Notes: a model not told the origin generated them from the letters alone. Shown: positions 14,642-23,519, counted from the stretch's first letter. The stretch: 64,000 nt of DNA from Streptomyces durmitorensis (GCF_023498005.1 NZ_CP097289.1:806001-870000); one strand, 5' to 3'. Numbers and translations: made by a program.

Positions 14642-15850
14642 ATGCCGCACACCTCCGCACCGCCCACCACCGGTGACGGCCGTCGCGAGGCGAACGTCGC
14701 GGCCGTGCTGCGTACCGTCCTCGACCACGGCCCGGTGTCCCGCAGCGCCATCGCCCGGCGCGCCGGGCTCAGTCCGGCCGCGGTCTCCCGGCAGTGCACC
14801 GACCTGGCCCGCATCGGCCTGATCCGGGAGGTCCCGGAGCTGGCGGCCTCCGGCGGCGTGGGCAGACCGCAGATCCCGGTGGACCTGACCACGGGGGACG
14901 GCGGCGGTCCGGTCGCCGCCGGGATCCACATCGGCGTACCGCGTTCCACCTTCTGCGTGGCGGACCTGCGCGGCCGGGTCCTGTCCCGCGGCGCCTTCCA
15001 CCACGACGGCATCCCCGCCGGGGAGCTGCCGGACGCGGTGGGGCGCGCCCTGGCCGCGTTCCTCGCCGGGCGCGCGGCGGGCGGCCCGCTCCTGGGGGTG
15101 GGCGCGGCCGTCGGCGGCTGGGTGGATCCCGCCACCGGCACGGTCGTACGGCACGACGCCCTCGGCTGGCATCAGCACCCGCTCGGCTCCGGACTCCGGC
15201 GGCACACCGGGCTTCCGGTGCGCGTCGACAACCATGCGCGCGCGGTGGCGCAGTCCGAGCTGCTCTTCGGGCGGCCCGCCGCGCGGCGCTCCCTGCTGCA
15301 TCTCTTCGTGGGCAATGTGGTGGACGCGGCGCTCGCGATCGCGGGTGTCGTGCACCGCGGGCCGCGTTCCGGCGCCGGTGACGTGGCCCATCTCCCGGTG
15401 CCGGACAGCGCGGTCGCGTGCCCCTGCGGCCGCACCGGCTGCCTGGAGGCGACGGCGTCCGACACGGCGCTCGCCCACGAGGCCGTCACGCGCGGCATCG
15501 TCCCCGAGCCCAGCGCGTCCCTGGTGGTGGACGCGGCGGCGGCCGGGGACCGGCGCGCGGACGCGCTGCTGCGGGAGCGGGCCCGCGCGGTGGGCCGGGC
15601 CGCGGGTCTCCTGCTCGACGTACTCAATCCCGACCTTGCCGTGATCACCGAACAGTCGAGCCTGCTCAACCCGGAGTATCTGGAGGAGATCCGCGCTGCC
15701 GCGACCGGCCACTCGCTGGTCTGCGACGACCCCGAGCGGATCGTCGGCCCGCACGCGGGACCGGCCGCGCTACCGGTGGCCGCCGCCACCGTGCTGCTGA
15801 ATCCGCTGTTCAGAAGCCCGCTGCAGGCACTCGGCGACGTCACCTCATGA
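14642..15850 (+). CDS. ROK family transcriptional regulator
   Basis: The 402 residues begin with a winged-helix DNA-binding domain (about 15-75: VLRTVLDHGPVSRSAIARRAGLS). A ROK (repressor/ORF/kinase) sugar-kinase fold follows, carrying the zinc signature CPCGRTGCLE near residue 260. ROK repressors usually bind sugars or sugar phosphates. The divergent position suggests control of the TauD-like gene or of itself. ATG 14642 has GGAAGG 7 bases upstream. An earlier in-frame extension to 14411 has no SD and atypical codon use. Confidence 0.92.
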   Translation: MPHTSAPPTTGDGRREANVAAVLRTVLDHGPVSRSAIARRAGLSPAAVSRQCTDLARIGLIREVPELAASGGVGRPQIPVDLTTGDGGGPVAAGIHIGVPRSTFCVADLRGRVLSRGAFHHDGIPAGELPDAVGRALAAFLAGRAAGGPLLGVGAAVGGWVDPATGTVVRHDALGWHQHPLGSGLRRHTGLPVRVDNHARAVAQSELLFGRPAARRSLLHLFVGNVVDAALAIAGVVHRGPRSGAGDVAHLPVPDSAVACPCGRTGCLEATASDTALAHEAVTRGIVPEPSASLVVDAAAAGDRRADALLRERARAVGRAAGLLLDVLNPDLAVITEQSSLLNPEYLEEIRAAATGHSLVCDDPERIVGPHAGPAALPVAAATVLLNPLFRSPLQALGDVTS

Positions 15851-15896
15851 CCAGGGGCGATACGTTCCGTCCGGGGCGGTGCAGCATAATGCGGCC

Positions 15897-16355
15897 ATGC
15901 GGATCTCAGCCAGGGCGGACTACGCGGTACGTGCCGCGCTGCAACTCGCCGCGTGCCAGGACGACGGGCCGCTGAAGGCCGAGGCCATCGCGGACGCCCA
16001 GGAGATCCCGCACAAGTTCCTCGAAGGCATCCTCAACGACATGCGGCGCGGCGGTCTCGTCCTCAGCCAGCGCGGCGGCAACGGCGGCTACCGCCTGGCC
16101 CGGCCCGCCGACCGCATCAGCATCGCGGACGTCATCCGCGTCGTGGAGGGCCCCCTGGTGTCGGTGCGCGGGGTACGCCCTCCGGAGCTGGCCTACAGCG
16201 GCCCCGCGGAATCACTGCTCCCGCTGTGGATCGCGCTGCGGGCGAATGTCCGCCAGATCCTCGAGGGCGTGTCCCTGGCCGACGTCGCGGGCGCCGGACT
16301 GCCCACCACGGTCACGGCACTCGCAGCGGACCCCGCGGCCTGGACGAACCCTTAG
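15897..16355 (+). CDS. Rrf2 family transcriptional regulator
   Basis: This 152-residue protein matches Rrf2 regulators: the winged helix starts at the very N-terminus (MRISARADYAVRAALQLA) and contains IPHKFLEGILNDMRRGGLV. The three cysteines that hold an iron-sulfur cluster in IscR/NsrR are absent, so it is more like the cysteine-metabolism (CymR-like) branch. That would fit the sulfur genes around it. It follows the ROK gene by 46 bp on the same strand. Its stop overlaps the convergent small gene by 4 bp. Confidence 0.9.
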   Translation: MRISARADYAVRAALQLAACQDDGPLKAEAIADAQEIPHKFLEGILNDMRRGGLVLSQRGGNGGYRLARPADRISIADVIRVVEGPLVSVRGVRPPELAYSGPAESLLPLWIALRANVRQILEGVSLADVAGAGLPTTVTALAADPAAWTNP

Positions 16356-16573
16356 CGCCGGTTGCGCGGGTGATCGCGCGCCGTGCGCTCATTGCCGTGC
16401 TTGTACGCACCTGTCCAGCGGGCCATCACCAACTGGGCGTCGCCCGACTCGACCTCGGCGAGGAACTTCTCGGCGCGCGCACCTCGCAGCGTGCCGGCGG
16501 CGCGGCCGTGGTGCGTGATCGTCACACTGGCGTCGGCGTGCTGCTCGTAGGTGAAACCAGAAGGTCTTGGCAT
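16352..16573 (-). CDS. conserved-looking small hypothetical protein
   Basis: A 73-residue soluble basic protein with good codon bias. It contains VTITHHGRAAGTLRG and an acidic helix EKFLAEVESGDAQLVMARW, and ends in a basic tail. I do not recognise a named domain. No SD precedes ATG 16573. A TAGCAT box ends 6 bases upstream, with TTACGG 18 bases before it, so the mRNA is probably leaderless. It converges on the Rrf2 gene with a 4-bp overlap. Confidence 0.7.
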   Translation of the reverse strand: MPRPSGFTYEQHADASVTITHHGRAAGTLRGARAEKFLAEVESGDAQLVMARWTGAYKHGNERTARDHPRNRR

Positions 16574-16603
16574 GGTCGGATGCTAGGCACCCGGGCCGTG
16601 GTT

Positions 16604-16620
16604 CCGTAACCGAATTACGG
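16604..16620. promoter_or_regulatory. inverted repeat at the promoter of the small hypothetical gene
   Basis: CCGTAA (16604-16609) and TTACGG (16615-16620) are perfectly symmetric around 5 bases and cover the minus-strand -35 position. This has the form of a dimeric repressor operator. Confidence 0.5.
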
Positions 16621-16745
16621 TGCGACCGCGCGGCGATCCACAGGAAGGGCCCTTGCCCGACCAGCCCCCGCACGATCCCGTATCCCGAGACGCGGGAGTC
16701 CGCCCCTTGAACGCCCCCTTGTCGCAGCAGGAGTTCGCGCCCACT

Positions 16746-16777
16746 ATTCCTATCAATCAGGTAGGGAAACTAGGAAT
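16746..16777. promoter_or_regulatory. inverted repeat upstream of the DszC/SfnB-like gene
   Basis: ATTCCTA (16746-16752) and TAGGAAT (16771-16777) are exact inverted repeats, with a nested CCTA/TAGG pair, ending 15 bases before the GTG start. This A/T-rich island in G+C-rich DNA is probably promoter and operator. The bound factor is unknown; the nearby Rrf2 regulator is a candidate. Confidence 0.5.
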
Positions 16778-16792
16778 CTGTGAGGCGTCCCC

Positions 16793-17998
16793 GTGACAAC
16801 GCTGATCCCCTCCGCCTCGCCGCGCGTCGTCCGGGAGCTCGCCGACGACCTCGCCGTCGACGCGGACCTGCGCGACCGGGCGGGCAAGCCCCCGTTCGAC
16901 GAGGTCTCGCGGCTGCGCGAGGCGGGACTGCCCGCGCTCCTGACGCCGACCGGCCAGGACCGTGCGGACGGCCGGGGCAGCGACTGGCGCACGGCGTGTA
17001 CGGCGGTCAGGGACATCGCGGCGGCGGACAGCTCCATCGCGGAACTCCTCGCGCACCACCACGCCCTGTCGTGGAGTCCGCGCCTGTTCGGTACGCCGGA
17101 GAGCGCCGCCGCGCTCGAACTGCGCGCCGTACAGGAGCAGTGGCTCTGGGGTGGCGACATCGAGCTGCCGGACGCGCAGACGGGCACCGACCTCGCACTC
17201 ACCCCTGCCGCCGACGGGTACGTCCTGCACGGCAGGCGGCCCCTGACCGCCGGTGTCGCCGTCGCGGACCGGCTCGTCCACACGGTGCGGCGCACGGACA
17301 GCGGCGAATGGGCGGTCGTCCACGTGGACCCGGCCCACCCCGGGGTGTCCGCCGAACCGGCGCACGACCTGCTCGGCCAGCGCCTCAGCGGCGCGGGCGG
17401 CGTCAGCTACGACGACGTACCGCTGGCCGCGCACCAGGTCCTCGGCACGGTTCCGGTCGACGAGCACGAGATCTCGCCGTTCACCGCGCTCGCGCCGCTG
17501 ACCCGCCGCCTCCTGCTCGTCCAGGTCGGCCTCGGCAACGCGGAGGGCGCCCTCGCCGAGGCGCGGGACATCAGCCGCGCCCTGCCGCGACCCGGCCCGC
17601 TGTCGGCTCTCGACACGGCAGGGGACTGCGGGCCGCCGCCCACCGACCCCTATCTGCTGCTCGCCTACGGCGAGTTGGCGACGGCCGCGCACAGCGCCGC
17701 GGCGGTGGTGGAACGCGCGACGGAGGCAATGGCCCGGGGGCTTGAGACCGGACCCGCGCTCGGCGCCGACGAGCGGGCCGACATCGCGTTCCTCGTGGGC
17801 GCGGCCGAAGCGGTCACCACGCAGTCCGCCCTGCACATCACCACCCGCGTCCTCGAACTCACCGCCGACGCGCCCTCCCCTACGACCGACCCCGGCCTGG
17901 ACAGGTTCTGGCGCAACGCCCGCGCCCTGACGGCCCACAGCTCCGCCGCGCACCGGCTGCGCGACATCGGGGAGCACTACCTCAACGGGCTGCGGTAA
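16793..17998 (+). CDS. acyl-CoA dehydrogenase-family flavoprotein, SfnB/DszC-like (sulfur acquisition)
   Basis: The 401 residues follow the acyl-CoA dehydrogenase fold: an N-terminal helical domain, a middle beta-domain (about 120-230) and a C-terminal four-helix domain. The active-site glutamate of true beta-oxidation enzymes is not recognisable. Residues in the ELLAHHHALSW and HSSAAHRLRDIGEHYLNG regions resemble SfnB/DszC-type enzymes that oxygenate sulfur compounds using reduced flavin. The context of TauD, SsuD and several LLM enzymes favours that over fatty-acid oxidation. GTG 16793 is the start; its SD (GAGGCG) is modest. Confidence 0.8.
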   Translation: MTTLIPSASPRVVRELADDLAVDADLRDRAGKPPFDEVSRLREAGLPALLTPTGQDRADGRGSDWRTACTAVRDIAAADSSIAELLAHHHALSWSPRLFGTPESAAALELRAVQEQWLWGGDIELPDAQTGTDLALTPAADGYVLHGRRPLTAGVAVADRLVHTVRRTDSGEWAVVHVDPAHPGVSAEPAHDLLGQRLSGAGGVSYDDVPLAAHQVLGTVPVDEHEISPFTALAPLTRRLLLVQVGLGNAEGALAEARDISRALPRPGPLSALDTAGDCGPPPTDPYLLLAYGELATAAHSAAAVVERATEAMARGLETGPALGADERADIAFLVGAAEAVTTQSALHITTRVLELTADAPSPTTDPGLDRFWRNARALTAHSSAAHRLRDIGEHYLNGLR

Positions 17999-18073
17999 CG
18001 CTCCGCCCTGCCCCTTTTCTCCGGTCGGTACGATCTTCGGACACTGGAACCCCGGCCGAGAGAGAAGCCTCCG

Positions 18074-18856
18074 TTGAACACCGGCAGCTACTACGAGCCC
18101 ACCGACGAGCACCGCTACAAGCCCACGCCGCACGCCGGAGGCGCCTGGGCCACCGACGAGCAGCACTTCAGCCCGCTCGGCGGCCTCATCGTGCACGCCA
18201 TCGACCGGTACCTGGCCGCCGGGCCGGACAACGGCCTCGTCCTGTCGCGGATCAGCTTCGACATCCTCGGGCGCCTCGCCCTCGACGAGTGCGAGATCCG
18301 GGTGGAGACCATCCGGCCGGGCCGCACCATCGAACTGCTCGAAGCCGTGGTGCTCATGGCCGACCGCCCGGTGGTGCGGGCCCGCGCGTGGCTCCTCGGC
18401 TCCGGTGACACCAGTGCCGTCGCCGGGGGCGGTGCCGACAAGCTCACCCCGCCGGAGGCACTCACGCCCTGGCCGATGGCCTCCGTGTGGCCCGGCGGGT
18501 ACATCGCGTCCCTCGATGTCCGCCCCCTCGCGCCCCCGCAGCCGGGCCGCACGACGGCGTGGATCTCCACCGGACTCGACCTGGTCGCCGGGCGGACCGC
18601 GAGCCCGCTCGCGTCCTTCATCGCGCTCGTCGACACCGCCAACGGCATCGCCGTGCGCCGGCAGCCGACCGAGTGGATGTTCCCCAACATCGACCTCACC
18701 GTGCACCTGCACCGTCAGCCCGAAGGGAACTGGACCGGGCTCGACACCGCGGTGACCTTCGGCCCCACGGGCCAGGGCATCACCAGCACCGTGCTGCACG
18801 ACACCGCCGGCCCCGTCGGACACGCACAGCAGATCCTCACCGTCCGCCCCCTGTAG
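18074..18856 (+). CDS. TesB-like thioesterase family protein (double hotdog)
   Basis: The 260-residue protein has the tandem hotdog organisation of acyl-CoA thioesterase II-like proteins. There is an N-terminal domain with FSPLGGLIVHAIDRYL and RISFDILGRLALDE, and a second domain with SPLASFIALVDTANGIA and a PNIDLTVHLHR strand. It probably hydrolyses an acyl-CoA or acts on a related thioester. Translation starts at TTG 18074, supported by GAGAGAAG 8 bases upstream; no ATG or GTG in frame fits. It lies 75 bp after the flavoprotein gene in the same direction and may be co-transcribed. Confidence 0.85.
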   Translation: MNTGSYYEPTDEHRYKPTPHAGGAWATDEQHFSPLGGLIVHAIDRYLAAGPDNGLVLSRISFDILGRLALDECEIRVETIRPGRTIELLEAVVLMADRPVVRARAWLLGSGDTSAVAGGGADKLTPPEALTPWPMASVWPGGYIASLDVRPLAPPQPGRTTAWISTGLDLVAGRTASPLASFIALVDTANGIAVRRQPTEWMFPNIDLTVHLHRQPEGNWTGLDTAVTFGPTGQGITSTVLHDTAGPVGHAQQILTVRPL

Positions 18857-18965
18857 GCCACTTGGTCCATGCGGCCGCAGTCGGGGCTGCGGGCGGGGGC
18901 CTCGCCGTACATCGAGGTGGTCGCGGTCATGCTCGACGGCCTACCCACGGCCTGAGTTCGCCCCC

Positions 18966-18998
18966 TTCACACCCGATTCATGCCGCATGTCGCGTCCA
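18966..18998 (+). promoter_or_regulatory. possible PHO box (11-nt direct repeats)
   Basis: Units starting at 18966 (TTCACACCCGA) and 18977 (TTCATGCCGCA), and a weaker one at 18988, repeat every 11 bases, as PhoP sites of streptomycetes do. The first two match the GTTCAYYYRG-type consensus at roughly 7-8 of 11 positions. It lies upstream of a secreted nuclease, a typical phosphate-starvation gene. Confidence 0.4.
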
Positions 18999-19149
18999 TG
19001 ACATCGTCACACAGTCGACCCACAACGTTCATACAGTGATGCGCTCACCCGTGCCACTCTCCCGTTGGCCCACTTGTCAACTCGCGTAGACCGCAGGTCC
19101 TGTTGGAGGGATCCGCGGTGCGCGAGCCTCCGGGAGAGGACACCCCCAC

Positions 19150-19971
19150 ATGCCCGTCCCTCACATACGCCGCTGGAAACCGCTCGCCATGACGGCCGCC
19201 GCGGTCCTCGTCGGGATCACCGTCCCGGCCGCCGCCGACGCCGCGACCACGGCCCCCACGCCGCCCGCGGCACCCGTCAGCGCCTATGACGACACGTACT
19301 ACCAGGACGCCATCGGCAAGACCGGTCCGGAGCTGAAGAGCGCCCTGCACACGATCATCAGCGACCAGACCAAGCTCTCGTACGACCAGGTCTGGGACGC
19401 ACTGAAGGTCACCGACGAGGACCCGGCCAACAGCAGCAACGTGATCCTCCTCTACACCGGCCGCTCGCAGAGCAAGGACAGCAACGGCGGAGACCCGGAC
19501 CAGTGGAACCGTGAGCACGTGTGGGCCAAGTCCCACGGCGACTTCGGCACCGCGACCGGTCCCGGCACCGACATCCACCACCTGCGCCCGGAAGACGTGT
19601 CGGTCAACAGCACCCGCGGCAACAAGGACTTCGACAACGGCGGCAGCGAGGTCGGCGAGGCGCCGGGCAACTCCACCGACTCCGACTCCTTCGAGCCCCG
19701 TGACGCCGTCAAGGGCGACGTGGCCCGGATGATCCTCTACATGGCCGTGCGCTACGACGGCGAGGACGGCTTCGCCGACCTGGAGCCCAACGACAAGGTC
19801 GACAACGGCAGCGCCCCCGCCATCGGACGCCTGTCCGTTCTGAAGCAGTGGAGCGACGAGGACCCGCCGGACACCTTCGAGAAGAACCGCAACCAGGCGA
19901 TCTACGACCAGTTCCAGCACAACCGCAACCCGTTCGTCGACCACCCCGAGTGGGTCGGCGCGATCTGGTAG
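19150..19971 (+). CDS. secreted endonuclease I family nuclease
   Basis: The 273-residue precursor has an N-terminal signal peptide ending near AAADA. A mature domain of the endonuclease I (PF04231) type follows. The catalytic beta-beta-alpha-metal region reads WNREHVWAKSHGDF and GTDIHHLRPEDVSVNSTRGN, with the key histidines, and the conserved Asn/Arg/Asp pattern is present. It should degrade RNA and DNA outside the cell, releasing phosphate and nucleosides. ATG 19150 has GGGAGAGGA upstream. A PHO-box-like repeat occurs in the 293-bp upstream gap, and an 18-bp hairpin terminates the gene. Confidence 0.93.
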   Translation: MPVPHIRRWKPLAMTAAAVLVGITVPAAADAATTAPTPPAAPVSAYDDTYYQDAIGKTGPELKSALHTIISDQTKLSYDQVWDALKVTDEDPANSSNVILLYTGRSQSKDSNGGDPDQWNREHVWAKSHGDFGTATGPGTDIHHLRPEDVSVNSTRGNKDFDNGGSEVGEAPGNSTDSDSFEPRDAVKGDVARMILYMAVRYDGEDGFADLEPNDKVDNGSAPAIGRLSVLKQWSDEDPPDTFEKNRNQAIYDQFQHNRNPFVDHPEWVGAIW

Positions 19972-19982
19972 AGCACGCCCCG

Positions 19983-20020
19983 CTGTTGTGGCAGCGACCT
20001 CAAGGTCGCTGCCACAACAG
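19983..20020. terminator. bidirectional terminator, perfect 18-bp stem
   Basis: The 18-base arm 19983-20000 is the exact reverse complement of 20003-20020. It lies between the convergent nuclease gene and the hydroxyacid dehydrogenase and can serve both. Confidence 0.85.
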
Positions 20021-20035
20021 GTGATTGACGGAGCG

Positions 20036-21013
20036 TCAGGAGACGACGTCGCCCAGCGGCTTGCCCTCCAGGTGGCCTGCGACGTTCTGGATCGCGGCGA
20101 GGCCGATGCGGACCAGCGTCTCGCGGGTGACGCCCGCGACGTGCGGGGACAGCACGACGTTCGGTGCCTTCAGGAGGCGCAGCGCGGCCGTCGGCGGTTC
20201 GGGGTCGAAGACGTCGATGCCCGCCCCGGCCAGCGTGCCGGCCGTCAGCGCGTCGGCGAGGGCGTCCTGGTCGATGAGCGCGCCCCGCGACGTGTTGATG
20301 ACGAAGGCCGTCGGCTTCAGGAGGGCGAGGCGTCCGGCGTCCAGGAGGTGGCGGGTGTCCTGGGTGAGCGGGGCGTGCAGGGTGACGTAGTCGGACGTAC
20401 GCAGGAGCTCGTCGAGTTCGACGTGGCGGGCGCCGCCGAGGCGGGCCTCCGTCTCCGCCGCCACCGGCCTCGGTCCTGCGTAGAGGATGGTCATGTCGAA
20501 CACGACCGCGCGGCGGGCGACTTCCTCGCCGATGTGGCCGAGCCCGACGATGCCGAGCGTCTTGCCCGAGAGCTCCGTGATGGACTGCTGGAGGCGGGGC
20601 AGCGCCCAGTCGGCCTCGACGAGAGCGGTGTGCGCCGGGATCAACTGCTTGGCCAGGGCGAGCATGAGGGCGAAGGTCTGCTCGGCGACGTTCTGCTTCT
20701 CGGCGCCGCTCGAACCGATCGAGCAGACGGAGACGGAGCGCGCGCGGGCCGCGTCCACGTCGACGTAGTCGAAGCCGTGGCTCGCGCACTGGACGACTTC
20801 CAGGTGCGGGGCCGCGGCGATGTGCTCGGCGGTGACGGGCGCGAGGCCGGTGATGATGACGTGCGCCTCGCGCAGGGCGGCCGGGTCCTCGTCGGCCGAC
20901 TCGACGACGGTCACGTGCGCCGTCCCGGGGAGCAGCCCGGCGAGTGCGCCTCCGGCGGCGCGGCCGCCCACGTGGGGAGAGACGATGGCGAGGACGTTCT
21001 TCTCGGTGGTCAT
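20036..21013 (-). CDS. D-2-hydroxyacid dehydrogenase (NAD-dependent)
   Basis: The 325 residues contain the NAD-binding Rossmann motif GIVGLGHIGEEVARR near residue 153. The active-site Arg lies in NTSRGALID, the Glu in FDPEPP and the His in SPHVAGVT, the full set of the D-isomer-specific 2-hydroxyacid dehydrogenase family. It interconverts a 2-hydroxy acid and a 2-keto acid in the cytosol; the exact substrate is unknown. Its ATG overlaps the stop of the FMN-dependent 2-hydroxyacid oxidase by 4 bp (ATGA), so the two are translationally coupled and may act on the same hydroxyacid/ketoacid pool. Confidence 0.93.
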   Translation of the reverse strand: MTTEKNVLAIVSPHVGGRAAGGALAGLLPGTAHVTVVESADEDPAALREAHVIITGLAPVTAEHIAAAPHLEVVQCASHGFDYVDVDAARARSVSVCSIGSSGAEKQNVAEQTFALMLALAKQLIPAHTALVEADWALPRLQQSITELSGKTLGIVGLGHIGEEVARRAVVFDMTILYAGPRPVAAETEARLGGARHVELDELLRTSDYVTLHAPLTQDTRHLLDAGRLALLKPTAFVINTSRGALIDQDALADALTAGTLAGAGIDVFDPEPPTAALRLLKAPNVVLSPHVAGVTRETLVRIGLAAIQNVAGHLEGKPLGDVVS

Positions 21014-22182
21014 GCGGTCTCCTCGATCAGGTCGTCGGGGGTGAGCGTGGCCGGTCCGGCGTGTCCGGACAGGGCCAGGGTGAGGTCGAGTTCGGCGAGC
21101 AGACAGCGGATCACGTGGTCGACGCCCGCCTGGCCGTCCAGGCCGAGACCGTAGGCGTACGGGCGCCCCACGAGGACGGCCTCGGCGCCGAGCGCGAGCG
21201 CCTTGAAGATGTCGTCACCGGTGCGGATCCCGCTGTCGAACAGGACGGTGAGCCGGTCGCCGACCGCCTCCACGACGCGGGGCAGGGCGTCGGCCGCCGC
21301 GACGGAGCCCGCGACCTGGCGGCCGCCGTGGTTGGAGACGACCACCCCGTCCATGCCCGCGTCGGCGGCGCGGCGCGCGTCGTCCGGGTGCAGCACGCCC
21401 TTGAGCACGATGGGACCGTCCCAGTTCTCGCGCAGGAACGCCAGGTCCGGCCAGGTCTTCGCGGGGTCGGCGAACATGCCGACGAAGTGCATCACGGCGG
21501 CGTTCGGGTCCTCGTGCACCGGCTTGGCCAGGCCCGCCTGGAACGCCGGGTCGCTGAAGTAGTTGGCGGTGCCCACGCCGTGCAGGAAGGGCAGGTACGC
21601 CTGGTCGAGGTCGCGGGGCCGCCAGGCCAGGAGCGGGGTGTCGAGCGTGACGACAAGGGCCGTGAAGCCCGCGGCCTTCGCCCGGTCCAGGAAGCTCTTG
21701 GTGACGTCACGGTCCTTGGCCCAGTACAGCTGGAACCACCGCTGCGCGTCGCCCATCTCCTTGGCGACCTGTTCCATGGGGGTGCTGGACGCCGAGGACA
21801 GGATGTACGGGACGCCGCGGGCCGCTGCCGCGCGGGCGGCGGCGGACTCGCCCTGCGGGTGCATGATCGACAGGACACCGACGGGCGCGAGGGCGAGCGG
21901 CGCGGGCAGCCGGTGGCCGAGCACCTCCACGGACAGATCGCGTTCGTGTACGTCGCGCAGCATGCGCGGCACGATCCGGCGCCGCTCCAGTGCCGCGCGG
22001 TTGGCGCGGGCCGTGCTGCCGTTGCCCGCGCTTCCGGAGACATAGCCGACGGGGCCGGGTCCGAGCCGCTGCTCGGTCAGCTCCTCGAGCCGGGTCAGGT
22101 CGGTGGGCAGGCGGGGTACGGCGCCGGTCATGCCGTTGAGGTAGATCTCGTACTGGAAGTCCGCCCAGTTCGGCTGTGTCAT
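21010..22182 (-). CDS. FMN-dependent L-2-hydroxyacid oxidase / lactate 2-monooxygenase-like
   Basis: The 390-residue protein matches the FMN-dependent alpha-hydroxyacid dehydrogenase family. It carries the catalytic stretch VVSNHGGRQVAGSVA (His/Gly-Gly-Arg-Gln) near residue 280, a flavin-phosphate site DSGIRTGDDIFKALALGA, and a substrate Tyr near the N-terminus. The length and an extended loop resemble lactate 2-monooxygenases. It oxidises a 2-hydroxyacid using O2. ATG 22182 is chosen; the earlier in-frame codon at 22242 gives an unlikely Cys-rich extension. It is divergent from a PucR regulator. Confidence 0.9.
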   Translation of the reverse strand: MTQPNWADFQYEIYLNGMTGAVPRLPTDLTRLEELTEQRLGPGPVGYVSGSAGNGSTARANRAALERRRIVPRMLRDVHERDLSVEVLGHRLPAPLALAPVGVLSIMHPQGESAAARAAAARGVPYILSSASSTPMEQVAKEMGDAQRWFQLYWAKDRDVTKSFLDRAKAAGFTALVVTLDTPLLAWRPRDLDQAYLPFLHGVGTANYFSDPAFQAGLAKPVHEDPNAAVMHFVGMFADPAKTWPDLAFLRENWDGPIVLKGVLHPDDARRAADAGMDGVVVSNHGGRQVAGSVAAADALPRVVEAVGDRLTVLFDSGIRTGDDIFKALALGAEAVLVGRPYAYGLGLDGQAGVDHVIRCLLAELDLTLALSGHAGPATLTPDDLIEETA

Positions 22183-22322
22183 GTGGTGGGTCCCGTCCGG
22201 TGGCGTGAGACTGCGTGAGACAGCAAGACAGCAAGCCAGCACTGTCTACCCGACGATCCTTGCCACAGTGACAAGTCCCGTCCATGGCCGTACGCACCCT
22301 TTTCCGATGGGACTATCACTCT

Positions 22323-23519
22323 GTGACAAACAAGCGGGAACGCGTCCGGCAGGAGCTCCTGGCCGACACCCGCCTCGTCGAGGCGGTCGTCGACGCGGTG
22401 CACGAACAGGTTCCGGCGTACACGGCGCTCGACGGCAGCAGGTTTCCCGAGGTGCGGGCCATCGCCGCGTGGGCGACGGACCGCCTCCTCGACCACTGGG
22501 TCACCGGCGGCGCGATCGGTGACGCCGATCTGCGGCGCTTCCGCGGGATCGCGGCGGCGCGGGCGGCGGACGGCCGCCCCTTGCAGGCCGTCCTGCGCGC
22601 CTACCGGGTCGCGGCAGCGGTGCTCGCGGACGAGGTCGCGGCCCGTGCGCCGCAGCTGTCCGCGAAGGACGCCTTCGCGCTCGCACAGCTGCTGCTCACC
22701 GCCATGGACACCATCTCCGAGGAGATGACGACGGCGTACGCGGCCACCAGTGAACGCCTCACGGGTGACCGCGACAGGTCGCTGCAGCTGCTGCTCGACG
22801 ACCTGATCGCGGGCCGCCACGCGTCGCTGGGCGCGCTCGGCGCGCGGGCGTCACGTCTGGGTGTGCAACTCCCGGAACGCTACTGCCTGTTGGTCGCGGA
22901 GCCGATGGACGCCCGGGCCCTGGACGGCGGCTCGTCCGACATCTCCCTCGCCACGTCGACCGCGCTGCTCACGGCGCTCGACGGCGGCGGGACCCGCGGC
23001 ACGTCCCTCGCGACGACCCACGGTTCGCGTGCCGTCCTGCTGCTGCCTGCCGCGTCCGCCGAGGCCGTGCCGGACGTCCTGCGCAGGCACTCCTGGCGCG
23101 GCTGCGTGATCTCGGGCGAGAGCCTGGACCGCGTCGCGGTCGCCCACCGCCTCGCCGCGGGCGCCCTGGACACCGCTCCCCCGCACGCCCACCACCCCGA
23201 GAGGGTCCTCACCGACGCCGACGCGCACGTCCTGGCCCTGCTCGCGGGCCACCCCGTGGTCAGCCCCGACCAGATCGGCCGCATCGTCCTCGGCCCCCTC
23301 GTCGACCGCGCCCAGCGCCACCTCCTGGAAGCCCTCACCGCGTACGTCGACACCGGCTCCGCCAATGCCGCGGCCCGCGAGCTCCACCTCCACCCGCAGT
23401 CGGTGCGCTACCGCCTGCGCCGCGTCCGCGACCTCGCGTCCCGCGACCCCCAGGACCCGTGGCAGCGCCTCACCCTGGACATCGCCCGCACGATCGTCCT
23501 CGGCGGCCGGAGCGGATAG
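22323..23519 (+). CDS. PucR/CdaR family transcriptional regulator
   Basis: The protein has about 398 residues from GTG 22323; an ATG at 22284 would add 13. The C-terminal HTH is the PucR type: LEALTAYVDTGSANAAARELHLHPQSVRYRLRRVRDL covers about 330-380. Upstream lies a GGDEF-like middle domain. PucR regulators usually activate or repress neighbouring catabolic genes in response to the substrate. The divergent 2-hydroxyacid oxidase/dehydrogenase pair is the obvious target. Neither start has a strong SD, so the choice is uncertain. GTGACAA occurs twice around the start, which may be regulatory. Confidence 0.9.
   Translation: MTNKRERVRQELLADTRLVEAVVDAVHEQVPAYTALDGSRFPEVRAIAAWATDRLLDHWVTGGAIGDADLRRFRGIAAARAADGRPLQAVLRAYRVAAAVLADEVAARAPQLSAKDAFALAQLLLTAMDTISEEMTTAYAATSERLTGDRDRSLQLLLDDLIAGRHASLGALGARASRLGVQLPERYCLLVAEPMDARALDGGSSDISLATSTALLTALDGGGTRGTSLATTHGSRAVLLLPAASAEAVPDVLRRHSWRGCVISGESLDRVAVAHRLAAGALDTAPPHAHHPERVLTDADAHVLALLAGHPVVSPDQIGRIVLGPLVDRAQRHLLEALTAYVDTGSANAAARELHLHPQSVRYRLRRVRDLASRDPQDPWQRLTLDIARTIVLGGRSG

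Noticed and set aside
18869..18955. 28-codon ORF between the thioesterase and nuclease genes
   Set aside because: Good codon bias but no SD and no recognisable motif, and it lacks the leader-peptide pattern. It may be a degraded gene end.
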